64,000 bases of DNA, from assembly GCF_004135645.1 (NCBI RefSeq), contig NZ_SDPW01000001.1, positions 2,294,001 to 2,358,000 on the forward strand, read 5' to 3'. Position numbers and translations under genes: made by a program. The notes under the pieces are model-generated. The model did no database searches. It was given only the letters and a program-made list of their open reading frames with translations, and was not told the DNA's origin. This document shows, piece after piece, positions 43,801 through 53,000 of the stretch. The stretch is from Senegalimassilia faecalis (GTDB lineage Bacteria > Actinomycetota > Coriobacteriia > Coriobacteriales > Eggerthellaceae). How positions within the stretch are numbered: the stretch's first letter is position 1; every line of letters starts with the position of its first letter.

Positions 43801-44046
43801 AGCCCCACCTATCGCTTGTTCGGGGAAGCCGATTCCTGCGTTATCGATTTAAGTGCAAATCCGGAAATCACCACCACCGAAAGGTTTTATGTCGCGCTTC
43901 TCAACAATGAATTCATGGGGTGGTCCTCTTTCGATGCGTTCGCTGAATACTGCAAAACATACGGAATCAGGAAGCAACTCACTCCGGAATTTTTCGATGC
44001 CTTCGATGCAATCGAGGCGGACGCCGCATGCATCCAGGTCGTATAA
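40870..44046 (+). CDS. Large protein with RNAP alpha-CTD-like and sigma-70 region 4-like domains
   Basis: 1058 residues from ATG 40870 (TAGGAG upstream; TACAAT -10-like box near 40824). Two helix-hairpin-helix units like the RNA-polymerase alpha C-terminal domain are visible: LVNALNNAGLTRIGHLRGKT (about residues 40-60) and SALAKLKAIGITSINDLVG (about 138-157), each followed by a short helical hairpin. Near residue 410 lies QTLQQIADTEGVTRERVRQI, a near-perfect sigma region 4 helix-turn-helix. The C-terminal 500 residues are alpha-helical with winged-helix-like segments and no recognised enzyme motif. Its gene converges on the sulfur-modification operon and shares a terminator with it. I infer a transcriptional or DNA-sensing partner of that system; it could instead be a defence component that recruits or blocks RNA polymerase. 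Confidence 0.7.
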   Translation: MSDLFHAENSEAVYLHKNLFSRPCSRLEAKCLIKNYLKVPYDLVNALNNAGLTRIGHLRGKTEQYLRETIPVSHKRIALLIEQLDKKSIAFPVSFEYMESDCPESFFSTFVDSAFFPQSLTAAPLNNREIAISASALAKLKAIGITSINDLVGIPDEFLLTQGHIGQSTLEKVKVRITRYAVNRGIADPVKLERGYKEAAQIQALVEKSQSGNERNCHGVSFDTQHGFKSAQPLEAPTTLANWLAEKTSAQDFATSIGITEVSASRTMGEIALEDIRDDNAASLSIIPSEQAEALKILLAENAARTSQAIPPCLASIPFDLLSRIALPEATSIGNATFAEVIDRSKHSLGLSYACELLGKFLSEQYALTAEAQTTDQLVNQVLLDSSPHLCDTHVYIYKQRHGLAGKKQTLQQIADTEGVTRERVRQIAKKIEDSLDMESESRLIIPRVLLVAAALDAQRNPIDFQHIYSAEGFLDDPFTLATFVPDVEIHGKDITIAEKRDRCFHCEKLRDVLEGVCNSEELITQDELIESVGCDQCAALSLPSPSCIRKSANLEAIDGYVGPASNPVIRSLKHPQSDRAAIASILYQSKTPLNYDSILALFKEKTGRTLTKPRAMSHFGSIKGSLLWGRGTYLHERFAPNPASLIDEVENRVMELFRENGVPILGVGGVFELFKTRLIDSGVPNEQALYSLIRLHDYNELRLQEYPWICLDEEIGDRTSFAKFFYSVLAKNNGFITNAHAEAIATRAMAQSFALSGLAEYSPFLINANGGWYDIEAAHFDLKGVAQLATEVAANMKDSDIVSAEKVFEDHKERCHTLGVKSFDILYYLVDMLEDDLPIEATRKPHFVKSQHKGVSVRSFVRRYIQDANKPVTHLEIVEEFCVHRGIKERSLSPALFLSDDIVAVGDDVYWSKAAMGLDEAYLQRFDNVIAESIASCKKVAGLFFPIDSSASHLATLDSPIGTTWNSRLIATVFSESPTYRLFGEADSCVIDLSANPEITTTERFYVALLNNEFMGWSSFDAFAEYCKTYGIRKQLTPEFFDAFDAIEADAACIQVV

Positions 44047-44082
44047 TTCGCAGGCAAGAGCTAGGCACCCCTGCCTGCGAAT
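44046..44082. terminator. Bidirectional terminator between convergent defence genes
   Basis: ATTCGCAGGC (44046-44055) pairs with 44073-44082 across a 17-base loop, between the stop of the sigma-like gene and the stop of the last gene of the minus-strand operon. Confidence 0.6.
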
Positions 44083-44087
44083 CACAG

Positions 44088-44555
44088 CTAGTTCGAATAC
44101 CTAGAGGCAAACCCCTCGAGATAATCCTGTAATTCAATCAGCCGATCCATCTGGGTATTGCCGCTACCAACAAGCTTCTCGAACAGGAAATCAACGCCGC
44201 CTCTCACGTAAGATTCAAAACGTTCCAAATCTTCGTCTGCGCGCTGATCGGGAGTCGTCTGAAACGCTTTCCGAAAACGAGACTCCTCATCGGGTTCATG
44301 CTCGCAATCAAGCAGCATGATGGTCTTATAGCAAAGTTCCAGCTTGTCGTTAACATCGTTTAGCTGCGCTAGAAAAACCTTCGCCTCCACATCGTCTTCT
44401 CTATTACGCTCGGACGTTCTAGCGTTTTCGAATCCAACAATCGGCGCAACCGCAAGAATATCGACAAGTCGAGAGAAAAAGCCCAGTTCCTTTAACTGAT
44501 TCGCCCGTTTTGCATGCGAGCCGCAGAACCTATACTCCGTTATTTTTTCGTACAT
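44088..44555 (-). CDS. Hypothetical helical protein, last gene of the sulfur-modification operon
   Basis: 155 residues. The start at 44555 overlaps the stop of the restored DndD frame (TAATG), so it belongs to the operon. Mostly alpha-helical (VFLAQLNDVNDKLELCYKTI; DFLFEKLVGSGN), with no membrane segment, metal motif or catalytic signature. I do not recognise it. DndE, a small DNA-binding partner of DndC and DndD, is the natural analogue by position, but the sequence does not show its usual pattern. Confidence 0.6.
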   Translation of the reverse strand: MYEKITEYRFCGSHAKRANQLKELGFFSRLVDILAVAPIVGFENARTSERNREDDVEAKVFLAQLNDVNDKLELCYKTIMLLDCEHEPDEESRFRKAFQTTPDQRADEDLERFESYVRGGVDFLFEKLVGSGNTQMDRLIELQDYLEGFASRYSN

Positions 44556-46559
44556 TACGCGCTCCTCGACTCGATAACAGACTTCCTGTTCGGAATAACG
44601 GGGACAACCTCGTAAAAGTAGCCAACTTTATCTCGCAAGTACTGATGCGCCAACTCGCCGTCAGTGTCTTTGATCATGATAACCACTTGTTTTGCAATCT
44701 TCGGCATCACCGAGCAAACCGAAGCGATGCGCTCCCTTGTCAAGCTTTGACAAGGGAGCATCCATAACCAAGGGGTACGACTCGGAAAGAAGCATCTCGT
44801 TTTCGTTTCTTTCCGGATCGGTCGCAAGCCTGATCACACCAGCGATAAAGGCAAAAATAACGGCAACAGTCTGACCCTCGGACGTCTCAACATCGTAGCC
44901 AGCGTTTTCGTTGTCTTGATTGCGAACCCTCACGTTGTATTTTTCGTCAAGCGAAAGCTCGAGAGACCCGTTGAAGAATTCCTTGAAAATAGAGTTGATA
45001 GCCGATTCAAGGTCGCGCCTCGTCTGACCTTCGATCTTGGAATGCTCGGCGCTAAAAGCGCTGTAGATGCGCTCGGCATAATCCCGGTCACGCCGCACGC
45101 GACGATTCGTCTCGTCATTAACCACCAAGCTGTCGCGCTTGGTCCTACTTTGACGCAACGATGTTTCAGCACTGCCGATTTGCGAATTAACACAGCCGAT
45201 CTTATTCTCAACGTCCTTTAAATTTCGGCAGGCCGTTTGGAACGATTCCTCAACTCGCGATAGGTCCTTCGCTCCTGCAAGCTTCTCTTCTATTTCGGCA
45301 ATACGGGCATTCGCCGCCTCTATTGACTCATCAGCATCGCAAATCGACCCCATGTTCAGCCGCACATCATCGACAAGGGTCGATTCGCTTCCGATGAACG
45401 CTTTGCAAGCGTTACGATAATTTCTCAGCTCGGCACCCATTTGCGCTGGAGGAACAATTGCGGCCAACGCATCGAGGGCCTGACGTTCGGCACTACCCTC
45501 CTCGATAGGCGTCCCGCAAATGCAACGACCGCTATCCAAGATATCGCGAATCGTGTAGATATCGACCCCGCGCGGCGCTTCCTTCATTTCGATAGGAGAA
45601 GAATCAACGGCTTTCAAAGCAGATTTCAACAAAGGAGCGGCGAAAAAGCCCCACGCATCTTTACCGAAGTGTTTCGCTATAGCTTCAGCGTATCGGCGAC
45701 GAGCGGCCTCAGATTTATCGATATCGGCCAGTTTCTCCTGCCTCTCTTTTGCCAAGTCCTGGGTTGCTTTCCCCTTGATAAGCTCTTCGTTGTATTTGTC
45801 GCGCTGTTTCGACAAATCCCCCTTTAGCTCCTCAAGTTCTTTGAGTTCGCGCCTTAGTTTGTCGATTCGAGCCTCCGCTGCGGTGATTTCGCTCTCAGCT
45901 TTCCGGTAATCCTGATCGCTGTTCTCGTTGTAGTCTTTGTTGTAAGAGCCAATCACCATCGAAGAAGAGCCCTTCAGATGGCGAATAGCCTCGGAAATAG
46001 CGCTCAATCCGAGTAGATTATCAACCGCAGTTTTGAATTCGCTGCTTCGGCCCTCCTGAATCTCATCGCCCATCTTTTCGACGCGTTCGCCAGCGAAAAA
46101 GAAGTACGGAGAAACCGATTCGGGCATGATTTCGTTCACGATATCTTGCTTTTCCCGCTCGTTCTCAACGAACTCGGTTTGGCCATCTTCTTCTTTGTAC
46201 GATACGTGAAGCACGGGGCTGGCCACAGTGAACTTGTTGCTGGCGTCTTTGCGATACTCCTGACTGCGCGTAATAACATAGTCGACACCCTTGTGCTGTA
46301 TCGCCAGTTCAACAGCAACTGTTGCAGATTCGCCGACCGAAAGGGAATCGCGAACGGGAAACGGCAGCAAATCGTTCGCTGTCTTGAACACGGTCTTCCC
46401 ATAGAGGCACCAGGAGAATGCTTGTGCGAACGTAGTTTTACCTGTTCCATTATCCGCAAGGATAATAGTTACGTTCTTATCGTCATCAGTCGAAAAATGA
46501 ATATGCTGCGTGCCGCCAAACACTCGAAAATTCGTAATTTCGATAGACTTAATCAACAT
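44555..46559 (-). CDS. DndD-like SMC/RecF-type ATPase, frameshifted near the C-terminus
   Basis: About 667 residues when restored. ATG 46559 is inside the overlapping small gene. The N-terminal ATPase lobe reads IEITNFRVFGGTQHIHF, then the P-loop LADNGTGKTTFAQAFSWCLYG (split here at 20). A long coiled coil follows (about 190-500) with a cysteine pair RCICG mid-way (about 345), reminiscent of a zinc hook. The C-terminal lobe has LSLDEKYNVRV, the signature SEGQTVAVIFAFIAG and Walker B YPLVMDAPLSKLD. Right after DK the frame is lost: one extra G at 44734-44736 sends it to a stop at 44661, whereas the other frame continues as ERIASVCSVMPKIAKQ through IMIKDTDGELAHQYL to 44555, the expected DndD C-terminus. 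Function: DNA-modification ATPase of a Dnd-like system. It may be inactive in this strain if the base is real. Confidence 0.75.
44731..44759. repeat. Perfect 13-bp inverted repeat at the dndD frameshift
   Basis: GCTCCCTTGTCAA (44731-44743) and its complement (44747-44759) around GCT. The extra base that breaks the dndD frame lies in one arm and makes the two arms perfectly complementary. Confidence 0.75.
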
Positions 46560-46722
46560 AAGCATCGGCCTCTTCCCGAATAATGCTTTTGATTTTCGCC
46601 ACCATATCTCGATCGGAATAGTGCTTTGTTTGGATATTGCTTTTTTCAAGCTTGATGATACGGTCCATCATCCGCTTCACCCGCGCTTCATCAATTTGGA
46701 GCCGGGAGTCCTTTTCGCCCAT
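46549..46722 (-). CDS. Small charged protein of the DNA sulfur-modification operon (57 residues)
   Basis: A short ORF whose ATG (46722) overlaps the helicase stop (TGATG) and whose end overlaps the DndD start, so it is embedded between two coupled genes. The product is helical and charged: MGEKDSRLQIDEARVKRMMD, then IIKLEKSNIQTKH, then a C-terminal helix ending in EADAYVD. In size and position it matches the small proteins annotated next to DndD-like ATPases in related operons (from memory, not checked). Likely a structural partner of the DndD-like ATPase. Confidence 0.7.
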   Translation of the reverse strand: MGEKDSRLQIDEARVKRMMDRIIKLEKSNIQTKHYSDRDMVAKIKSIIREEADAYVD

Positions 46723-48917
46723 CAGGCGCCCTCCTGTTCCTTTAACTCGGCAATCAACCTCAATTCGTCCAAACGGAACGATTCGCTGATTTCGTCAACA
46801 AAACTTTGAGCTTCTGAAAAATTTTGAGCATGGCGCGCGAACTCAGAAGCCCGGGTGACTTCGTTGTCAATCAAAGCATACACGCTTTTTACCTCTTCGA
46901 TGCCCTGACCTGAAGCAACGTCGGCAGAATACGGCAGCGTGATGAAATCGAAAATCTCGGCATAATTCTTGCCCTTTGCTTTTCGCAAAAGACGACCGCG
47001 GCGCTGAATGTACTCCTTTGGGTTCGTAGTGCTCGCAAGCATAAATGCGGTTCTGATGTTCGGAATGTTAACGCCCTCATCAAGGCATTTTATGGCAACA
47101 AGCGCCTGCAAATTTCCATCGCTAAATTCCTGCTTAAGCGTCTCTCGTTCGCCGATATCCTCTTCTGACGTGAACTTCGAAACAGACATGCCCAGCTTGT
47201 TGCCCAGCAAGTCGACGACTACCGAAATCTGCCGAGCATCATCTTCTCCTGCGGTCGTTTCATCCTCACCTTCACCAAGCATCTGAGCAGCACCGCAGTA
47301 AACCAAGATATGCCGAGTATCAAGATACGGAATTATCGCCTTTTCAAGTGCTGAGATTTTATTTCTTGCAGCAGCAACAAGCCGAGCACGTTTCTGCGCG
47401 ACAATCTCGCCCCGCGACGTAAGCTCGCGCTTACCGCCTTTTCCTTTTGCAAAACACTTCCCAAGTTCTCGAGTAAGCTTCCGATATTCGCCAAGTTCAT
47501 CGTCCGTCAACGTAACAGGAATTGGATAATAGCGATATTCGCATAACTTTCCATCACGAATTGCCTGTTCAAGAGGATAGTAAATGCACGTTTTGCCAAA
47601 ATACGAGCGCAGAACAGCCGTTCCATCCTCGTCGTGATGTCTATCGAACGTCGCCGATAGCGCAAGACGGAACTCCCAGTCGGGGTTAAGCACTTTCTGA
47701 TATCCGGAGGCACCCAAATTGTGCGCTTCATCGGCCAAAAACAGCACGTTGCCGTGTAGTTTAGACAGCATTTCCTGCACCGCATCCGTCACAAGCGTCG
47801 CGTTCGTGGTAATCAAGCAAAAGAACTGCCGATTAGGCCGTTTCATTCTGCGATAGTAAATCGCACGCTTTAAGCGAGTCTTCCAATCTTTCTGCGATGA
47901 TTTGCTATACGCAACAATGGGATCAATGCCGAAATGCGCCAAATCCTCCAGCCACTGCTCAACAAGATGCTGATAGGGGCACGTAATTATCACTGCAAGA
48001 TTGCCTTGCGTCTCTTCATACAACTGCAAAACGGCAAGAAGGCTCGTGATTGTTTTGCCCGTTCCAGTTGCCATGTCAAACAACCCGCGATAGCCGCATC
48101 GAGACCATTCGTCAATTGCCGCTTGCTGATAGCCCCGAACCTCAAACCCTTCAAAATCAGGAATATGAGGTTGCCCCGATTTTGCCTCACCGCAAGAAGA
48201 GGGGGCCGAATCCCCAATCAAATCATCTTCGTAGTCGGGTTCTTTCACAAGATAACGGCGAACAATCTCTTCCTTTACCTCGGGAAACTCAAATGTAACG
48301 AGACCCGGCTCATAGCCATTCCAAATTGCGTCAAAAGCAGATTCTTCAGCCCGGACTCTTCCTTCCGAATCGTTCCATGCCTTGAAAACGTGAATAACCT
48401 CATAGTTCTCCACCAAAGCATTGCGCGTTTCGTTCATCGATCCGAAAAACGCAATCTTGTCACCCAGCCCGTCTTCAAGAATTGCCGTTTTATCATGATA
48501 TATGCCCATTCCGCTGCTGCTTTCAGCAAACGCAATACGAATATCAAGCACACCTGAGGCAATTAAATTCGCCAGCATGTTGAATCTGTTGCGGTCTAAA
48601 ACGCTTAGCTCTTCAACCTTAGGAAGCTCCCTCAATAAGCGTTCTTTCAACAGATGCTCGCGAAGCGCATAGCCTTTCGATATAGCTTCAACATCTCCTT
48701 CTGAAAGATTTGGGGACGCAATCAACTTTATGCGCCCTCCTTTAAGCGCAATTCGGCCAATCCCCGGCGCGATCTCAAGTAACGCACTTGACGAGAAAAA
48801 TCCAACAGCACGTTTATAAGACACCGCTTCCGATAACACAGGGACCATAAAATCTCGAGCAATGTCTGTGAGCTTGGAACGATACTCAATTTTGATATTC
48901 AAATCCCTAAAACCCAT
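46722..48917 (-). CDS. PLD-nuclease/DEAD-box SF2 helicase fusion
   Basis: 731 residues; ATG 48917 with AAGAGGGG upstream. The N-terminal part is a phospholipase-D-type nuclease: YHDKTAILEDG (HxK motif with an Asp/Glu at +5/+6, as in COG3886-like proteins) and FFGSMNETRNAL. The helicase core has FDMATGTGKTITSLLA (Walker A, about 284), NVLFLADEAHNLGAS (motif II DEAH, about 393), LALSATFDRH (motif III) and the C-terminal motif VI YIQRRGRLLRKAKG (about 630). It lies 8 bp after the desulfurase gene. In phosphorothioate-linked defence the helicase/nuclease module attacks DNA lacking the modification; by analogy this is the effector or translocase. Direct evidence is only the motifs. Confidence 0.85.
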   Translation of the reverse strand: MGFRDLNIKIEYRSKLTDIARDFMVPVLSEAVSYKRAVGFFSSSALLEIAPGIGRIALKGGRIKLIASPNLSEGDVEAISKGYALREHLLKERLLRELPKVEELSVLDRNRFNMLANLIASGVLDIRIAFAESSSGMGIYHDKTAILEDGLGDKIAFFGSMNETRNALVENYEVIHVFKAWNDSEGRVRAEESAFDAIWNGYEPGLVTFEFPEVKEEIVRRYLVKEPDYEDDLIGDSAPSSCGEAKSGQPHIPDFEGFEVRGYQQAAIDEWSRCGYRGLFDMATGTGKTITSLLAVLQLYEETQGNLAVIITCPYQHLVEQWLEDLAHFGIDPIVAYSKSSQKDWKTRLKRAIYYRRMKRPNRQFFCLITTNATLVTDAVQEMLSKLHGNVLFLADEAHNLGASGYQKVLNPDWEFRLALSATFDRHHDEDGTAVLRSYFGKTCIYYPLEQAIRDGKLCEYRYYPIPVTLTDDELGEYRKLTRELGKCFAKGKGGKRELTSRGEIVAQKRARLVAAARNKISALEKAIIPYLDTRHILVYCGAAQMLGEGEDETTAGEDDARQISVVVDLLGNKLGMSVSKFTSEEDIGERETLKQEFSDGNLQALVAIKCLDEGVNIPNIRTAFMLASTTNPKEYIQRRGRLLRKAKGKNYAEIFDFITLPYSADVASGQGIEEVKSVYALIDNEVTRASEFARHAQNFSEAQSFVDEISESFRLDELRLIAELKEQEGA

Positions 48918-48925
48918 AGCCCCTC

Positions 48926-50083
48926 TTAACCTTCATCACGAATCAATTGCAAGGCGTTCTCAAGACGAGCAAAATCGTCTTCATCAGTCAAGGCGGAGAC
49001 ACTAAATCTGACCGTTCCTGCAGGTAGCGTGTCCAAAAACCTGTGGGCATACGGCGCGCAATGAAGACCCGACCTAACCGCAACGCCTGTATTTCCAAGA
49101 ATAAGTTCAACCTCATCGGGGCTATAGCCATCGAACAGGGCGGACACCACCCCGATTCGGCCACACGACATGCCATCACCAACAATTGAAACATTCGAAA
49201 ACGAACGCAACAGGCCAAGTAATCTTTCCGACATCGCAGACTCTTCTTGATTGGTTGCCTCCCAACCTCTTTCGATAATCCAATCAGTCGAAGCCTTCAA
49301 ACCTGCAATGGCGTAGGTATTTTGACTGGCAATTTCTTCCATCTGCACAATGTTGCTGGGAAGATCCTGCTCTATGGAGTTGATTCCATTGCCGCCAAAG
49401 AAAACGGGGTTGAGCCTTCTCCCCCGCTTGCAAAAGAACCCTCCGATGCCAAACGGCCCCAACAACGTCTTGTGACCCGCAAATACGGCAAAGTCGTACA
49501 AATCGCTAGCAAGATCGAGTGGGAGCAATCCGGCAGTCTGGCTCATATCGATAACGGTATTCGCCTCGAAGCGCTTGGCAATACGACAAATTTCCTCAAC
49601 GGGAATCACGGCACCGCACACGTTGCTTGCATGCGTTAAGATCACAAGGCGAGGAGGGTTCTTGCAAAATGCCTGTTCAATTGCAGAATAATCCGGTAGC
49701 AACGTAGTTTTATCGAAGTTGAGCACATGCAAATTGATGTCGCTCTCTTTAGCAAGATGGTTCAACGGCCTTGTCACGGCATTATGTTCGAAGGGGGAAA
49801 TGAACACATTATCACCAGCGCCCAAACCAAGTCCAAGGAGAATGCGATTCAGCGCGTCTGTGGCGGAAGAGGTAAATACCACCTCGTTCGCAGGGCAACA
49901 GTACAACGTTCGCAGATTATCCTTAGCTTGCTGAGCAATATCGCCCGCCGCCGCAGCCAGAGCGTTGCCCCCGCGACCGATGCTACCACCTGCGTGCCGA
50001 TAGAACGCGTCAGCAAAGTCATACGTGCATTGAGGTTTCGGAAACGTAGTTGCCGCATTGTCGAAATAAGCGATTTTGCTCAT
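48926..50083 (-). CDS. Cysteine desulfurase (DndA/IscS/SufS-like)
   Basis: 385 residues. The start ATG 50083 lies 2 bp past the ATPase stop. It is a fold-type I PLP enzyme of aminotransferase class V: IAYFDNAATTFPKPQ at the N-terminus, EVVFTSSATDALNRIL, FISPFEHNAVTRPL, LVILTHASNVCGAVIP, the PLP-lysine region VFAGHKTLLGPFGIGGFF (about residue 205) and the C-terminal loop VAVRSGLHCAPYAHRFL with the active Cys (about 345). It takes sulfur from L-cysteine and passes it to an acceptor. Its place between the ATPase and the helicase in an operon with a CysH-like enzyme indicates sulfur supply for DNA modification rather than Fe-S cluster assembly. Confidence 0.9.
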   Translation of the reverse strand: MSKIAYFDNAATTFPKPQCTYDFADAFYRHAGGSIGRGGNALAAAAGDIAQQAKDNLRTLYCCPANEVVFTSSATDALNRILLGLGLGAGDNVFISPFEHNAVTRPLNHLAKESDINLHVLNFDKTTLLPDYSAIEQAFCKNPPRLVILTHASNVCGAVIPVEEICRIAKRFEANTVIDMSQTAGLLPLDLASDLYDFAVFAGHKTLLGPFGIGGFFCKRGRRLNPVFFGGNGINSIEQDLPSNIVQMEEIASQNTYAIAGLKASTDWIIERGWEATNQEESAMSERLLGLLRSFSNVSIVGDGMSCGRIGVVSALFDGYSPDEVELILGNTGVAVRSGLHCAPYAHRFLDTLPAGTVRFSVSALTDEDDFARLENALQLIRDEG

Positions 50084-50085
50084 AG

Positions 50086-53000
50086 CTAGCAAAGACCTTT
50101 CAGAACTTCAAACACTACCTGGCGTTTTTCCTCGGGCGAAAGCGCGGCGCCCATATCACTTAAGCACGAAACAATTTCGTTTTTCAACAGGCGGGAACGC
50201 TTGCTCGCTTCCACGGGCGCAAACTCCTTTTGGGTAACGGTGCCATCGGAAGCGGTGAAGCTAATGACAACCTTGTCCTTCGGGGAATCGTCGGCCTCCT
50301 CTTTAGCACTTTCGACCTCCGCCTTCATGCCTTCAACGATTCTCAGAAAGTCAGCGAAGCGATTATCGTTCCAGTCGTCCATGCGCAGCGCCGTTGCCGC
50401 TTTCGCAATGCGGTTTACCGTCACGAAATCGTCGCCACTTGCCAACATCACCGCACCAAGCACCTGGTTGTTAATCCCCGAAAATACACGCGTACGCGCT
50501 ATGGGGTGCGCATCAACCCAGTCCTGCAAAACCGAGCTCAACGACACGTCATCGTTCGCATTTGGATCGAACAGCGCAATGAGCGCCTTCGCCAGCCCAT
50601 CGGCGCAGTAAGCGAGATAGCAATCGCACGCGCTTTTCTCCTGGGCAATAGCCGCAATAAGTTCAACCGACCCAACGGGATACCCAAATACCTCAGGCAG
50701 TCGTTCGAACAAAAACACATCCGTATCAACATCAATGCGCTTTATGGCGCCAAAGAACGCCCTCCGCTCCTTCGAAGTGCACACGCCTTCCCCTGCATGC
50801 GTGTGGTCGATTCTGCAATTGCGCGTTGCTTGAGGAAGGCTCACGTACCAAAGCCTCATTTCCTCCGCAACAACACTACGGCTGATCCTGTCCTGTCCGC
50901 AGCCAAAAATCTCTGCAAGGGCACGCAAATATGCGTCCATCTCGGGGGACCAATTCAGATGCGTAATTCGATAAGCGCCTGGGTTTCTAGCAATGTCATC
51001 AAGCAAAACCTCGTTGATAGGCCGCTCTTCGCCGTCGTGCGTAACTTTAACCTCATCCTTATATCGTCTCAGCACTAATGCAAGATAAATCGGGATAGGG
51101 CCTTTGCGCATGCCGATCCCAAGCTCGCGACCCATGAGCTTATCGTAAAGATCCTGGAATGTCGCATCACTTGCCGATCGAACGAATTCTTCGATTACGC
51201 CAATCACGTCAGCCATATTCGCGCAAAGCACGCCTGCGTCGTTAATCCCATCGTCTATATTGCGAACAAGACCCGTTTTCTCTAATGCGCTCCTTGCCAT
51301 TGACGTTTCCTGGCCATTGCCCACAAAGCCAAGATTAGGCGCAAGAGCAGGTGCGCAAAGTGCCTTGAGTATCTTGGTGCGGCTACTGAAGGCAGTACCG
51401 GTCAACTCGTTTTTGTTCAGCGCCTCGCTCGTGATACGCGGAGTGCTACCAAACGTTTTGTCGCACAAAAACGAGAGCTCCTCCGACAGCTTTCGCTTTC
51501 TCGTGATTTCCCTACGCTCTTCGCCGTTAATGAAATAGAACGATTGCAACAACTCCGGCTGAAAAAAGCCAGCAATATAGCCATCGACAATCTCTGCGTA
51601 ATCCTCAATCACAATTTCGTATTCATCTGCCAGATTGACGTCGTCTTTCGCTTCCGCCCTAAGCTGGCGTGCGGCCTCAAGACGGAACAAGGCGTCATCG
51701 ATGCGTTTAAAGTGCCTGGGGAATGCCACGACGGTCATAGGCTCACACGACAGCACATCTTCTGCCTCTTGCTTAAGCTCTTGCTCTTCATCAGGTATTT
51801 CGCAATAAATTGCTACAATTTCGCCATCGCCACCGCCATGAAGAATCGGTTCGCCAAGCTTTCGGGAGCGAATCGCCGCAGCATCAACGAACCCGCAATC
51901 GAAATAACGAACGATGGCACGCTCTTCGTTGTATCGCGAAGGATAGACGGCCTTGCCGCGAATCGAGGCATTCAAAATCTGCACGGGCGTCATCGAGCTG
52001 CGCAGCGCTTCTGCACGATCGGCAACCTCGGCGTCAATCCGAACGTCCGTCGCCTCTTTAAGCTTGAACAACGCATTGCTTCGACGCAGGTAAACTACAG
52101 ATTCACCTTCAACTAATCGGCTAAGAGCGCGATCAACCTCGGCCGCCTTCACGCCGCAATCGCCGAACAGCTCGACGATCGTCTCTCGTGTAGGCGCAAG
52201 ACGATCGTACTGTGCAACAGCATCAATAGCAGCAATGATCTTCACGATTTTTATGGCAAGCGCGTCATCTTCAACGCGCGCAATAGCGGCACGCGCAAGC
52301 ATATACGTCTTATGCAGCGGACTCGTGTAAATCTCGCGACGCAGCAACGGTTCAAAATAGTCGTACACGCAATCAGGAGTGACGAAAACATTGGCGCTTT
52401 CGAGGCACTCGCCAAGCGTACATTTCCCCGTGGCGCACAAAAACGTGAACAGCGTCCTTTCGTTTTGCGCCACCTTCTCCGAAAGCCGCGGCAAAATATA
52501 AGCGGTAAGCGGATGCAACGGATAGCATCCGCAAGCAACAAGAGAAGCCGCCTCCGCATCAAAAAGGCCGCGTTTACGATAGCGATCTGCAGCCCGCTCT
52601 AGAAAGTTCCTGAAAGCCCCCTTGCGGGCGGATAGCATCTTTTCCCAAAGTGCTTCCTTCTTGATTATCGCTGCGCTCATCAGTTCGTAAGCCTGATTTG
52701 CATCATCGAACATCTCGATTTCGTCAAATCGGCCGGACACCCCGCGCCACCCGTCAACCTTCTCCTTCGGAAGGTCGGCATCAATATAATTCGTCAAGCT
52801 TTTGTGGCTGATGAGCAGCAGATGCAGCTGCTCGCTCATGCCGCTTCGGCTGCACGCTTCCGCGAAGTCTTGCAAAAGCCTGGTATCCTCGACCGTAGCT
52901 TTGCCGATGCTCGTCTCAAGATATTTGCTGAACTCGTCGTACACGACGTAAATGCCGGCGATGCCCCGTGCCTTCAGGCATTTCAAAACGTTCTCGTAAA

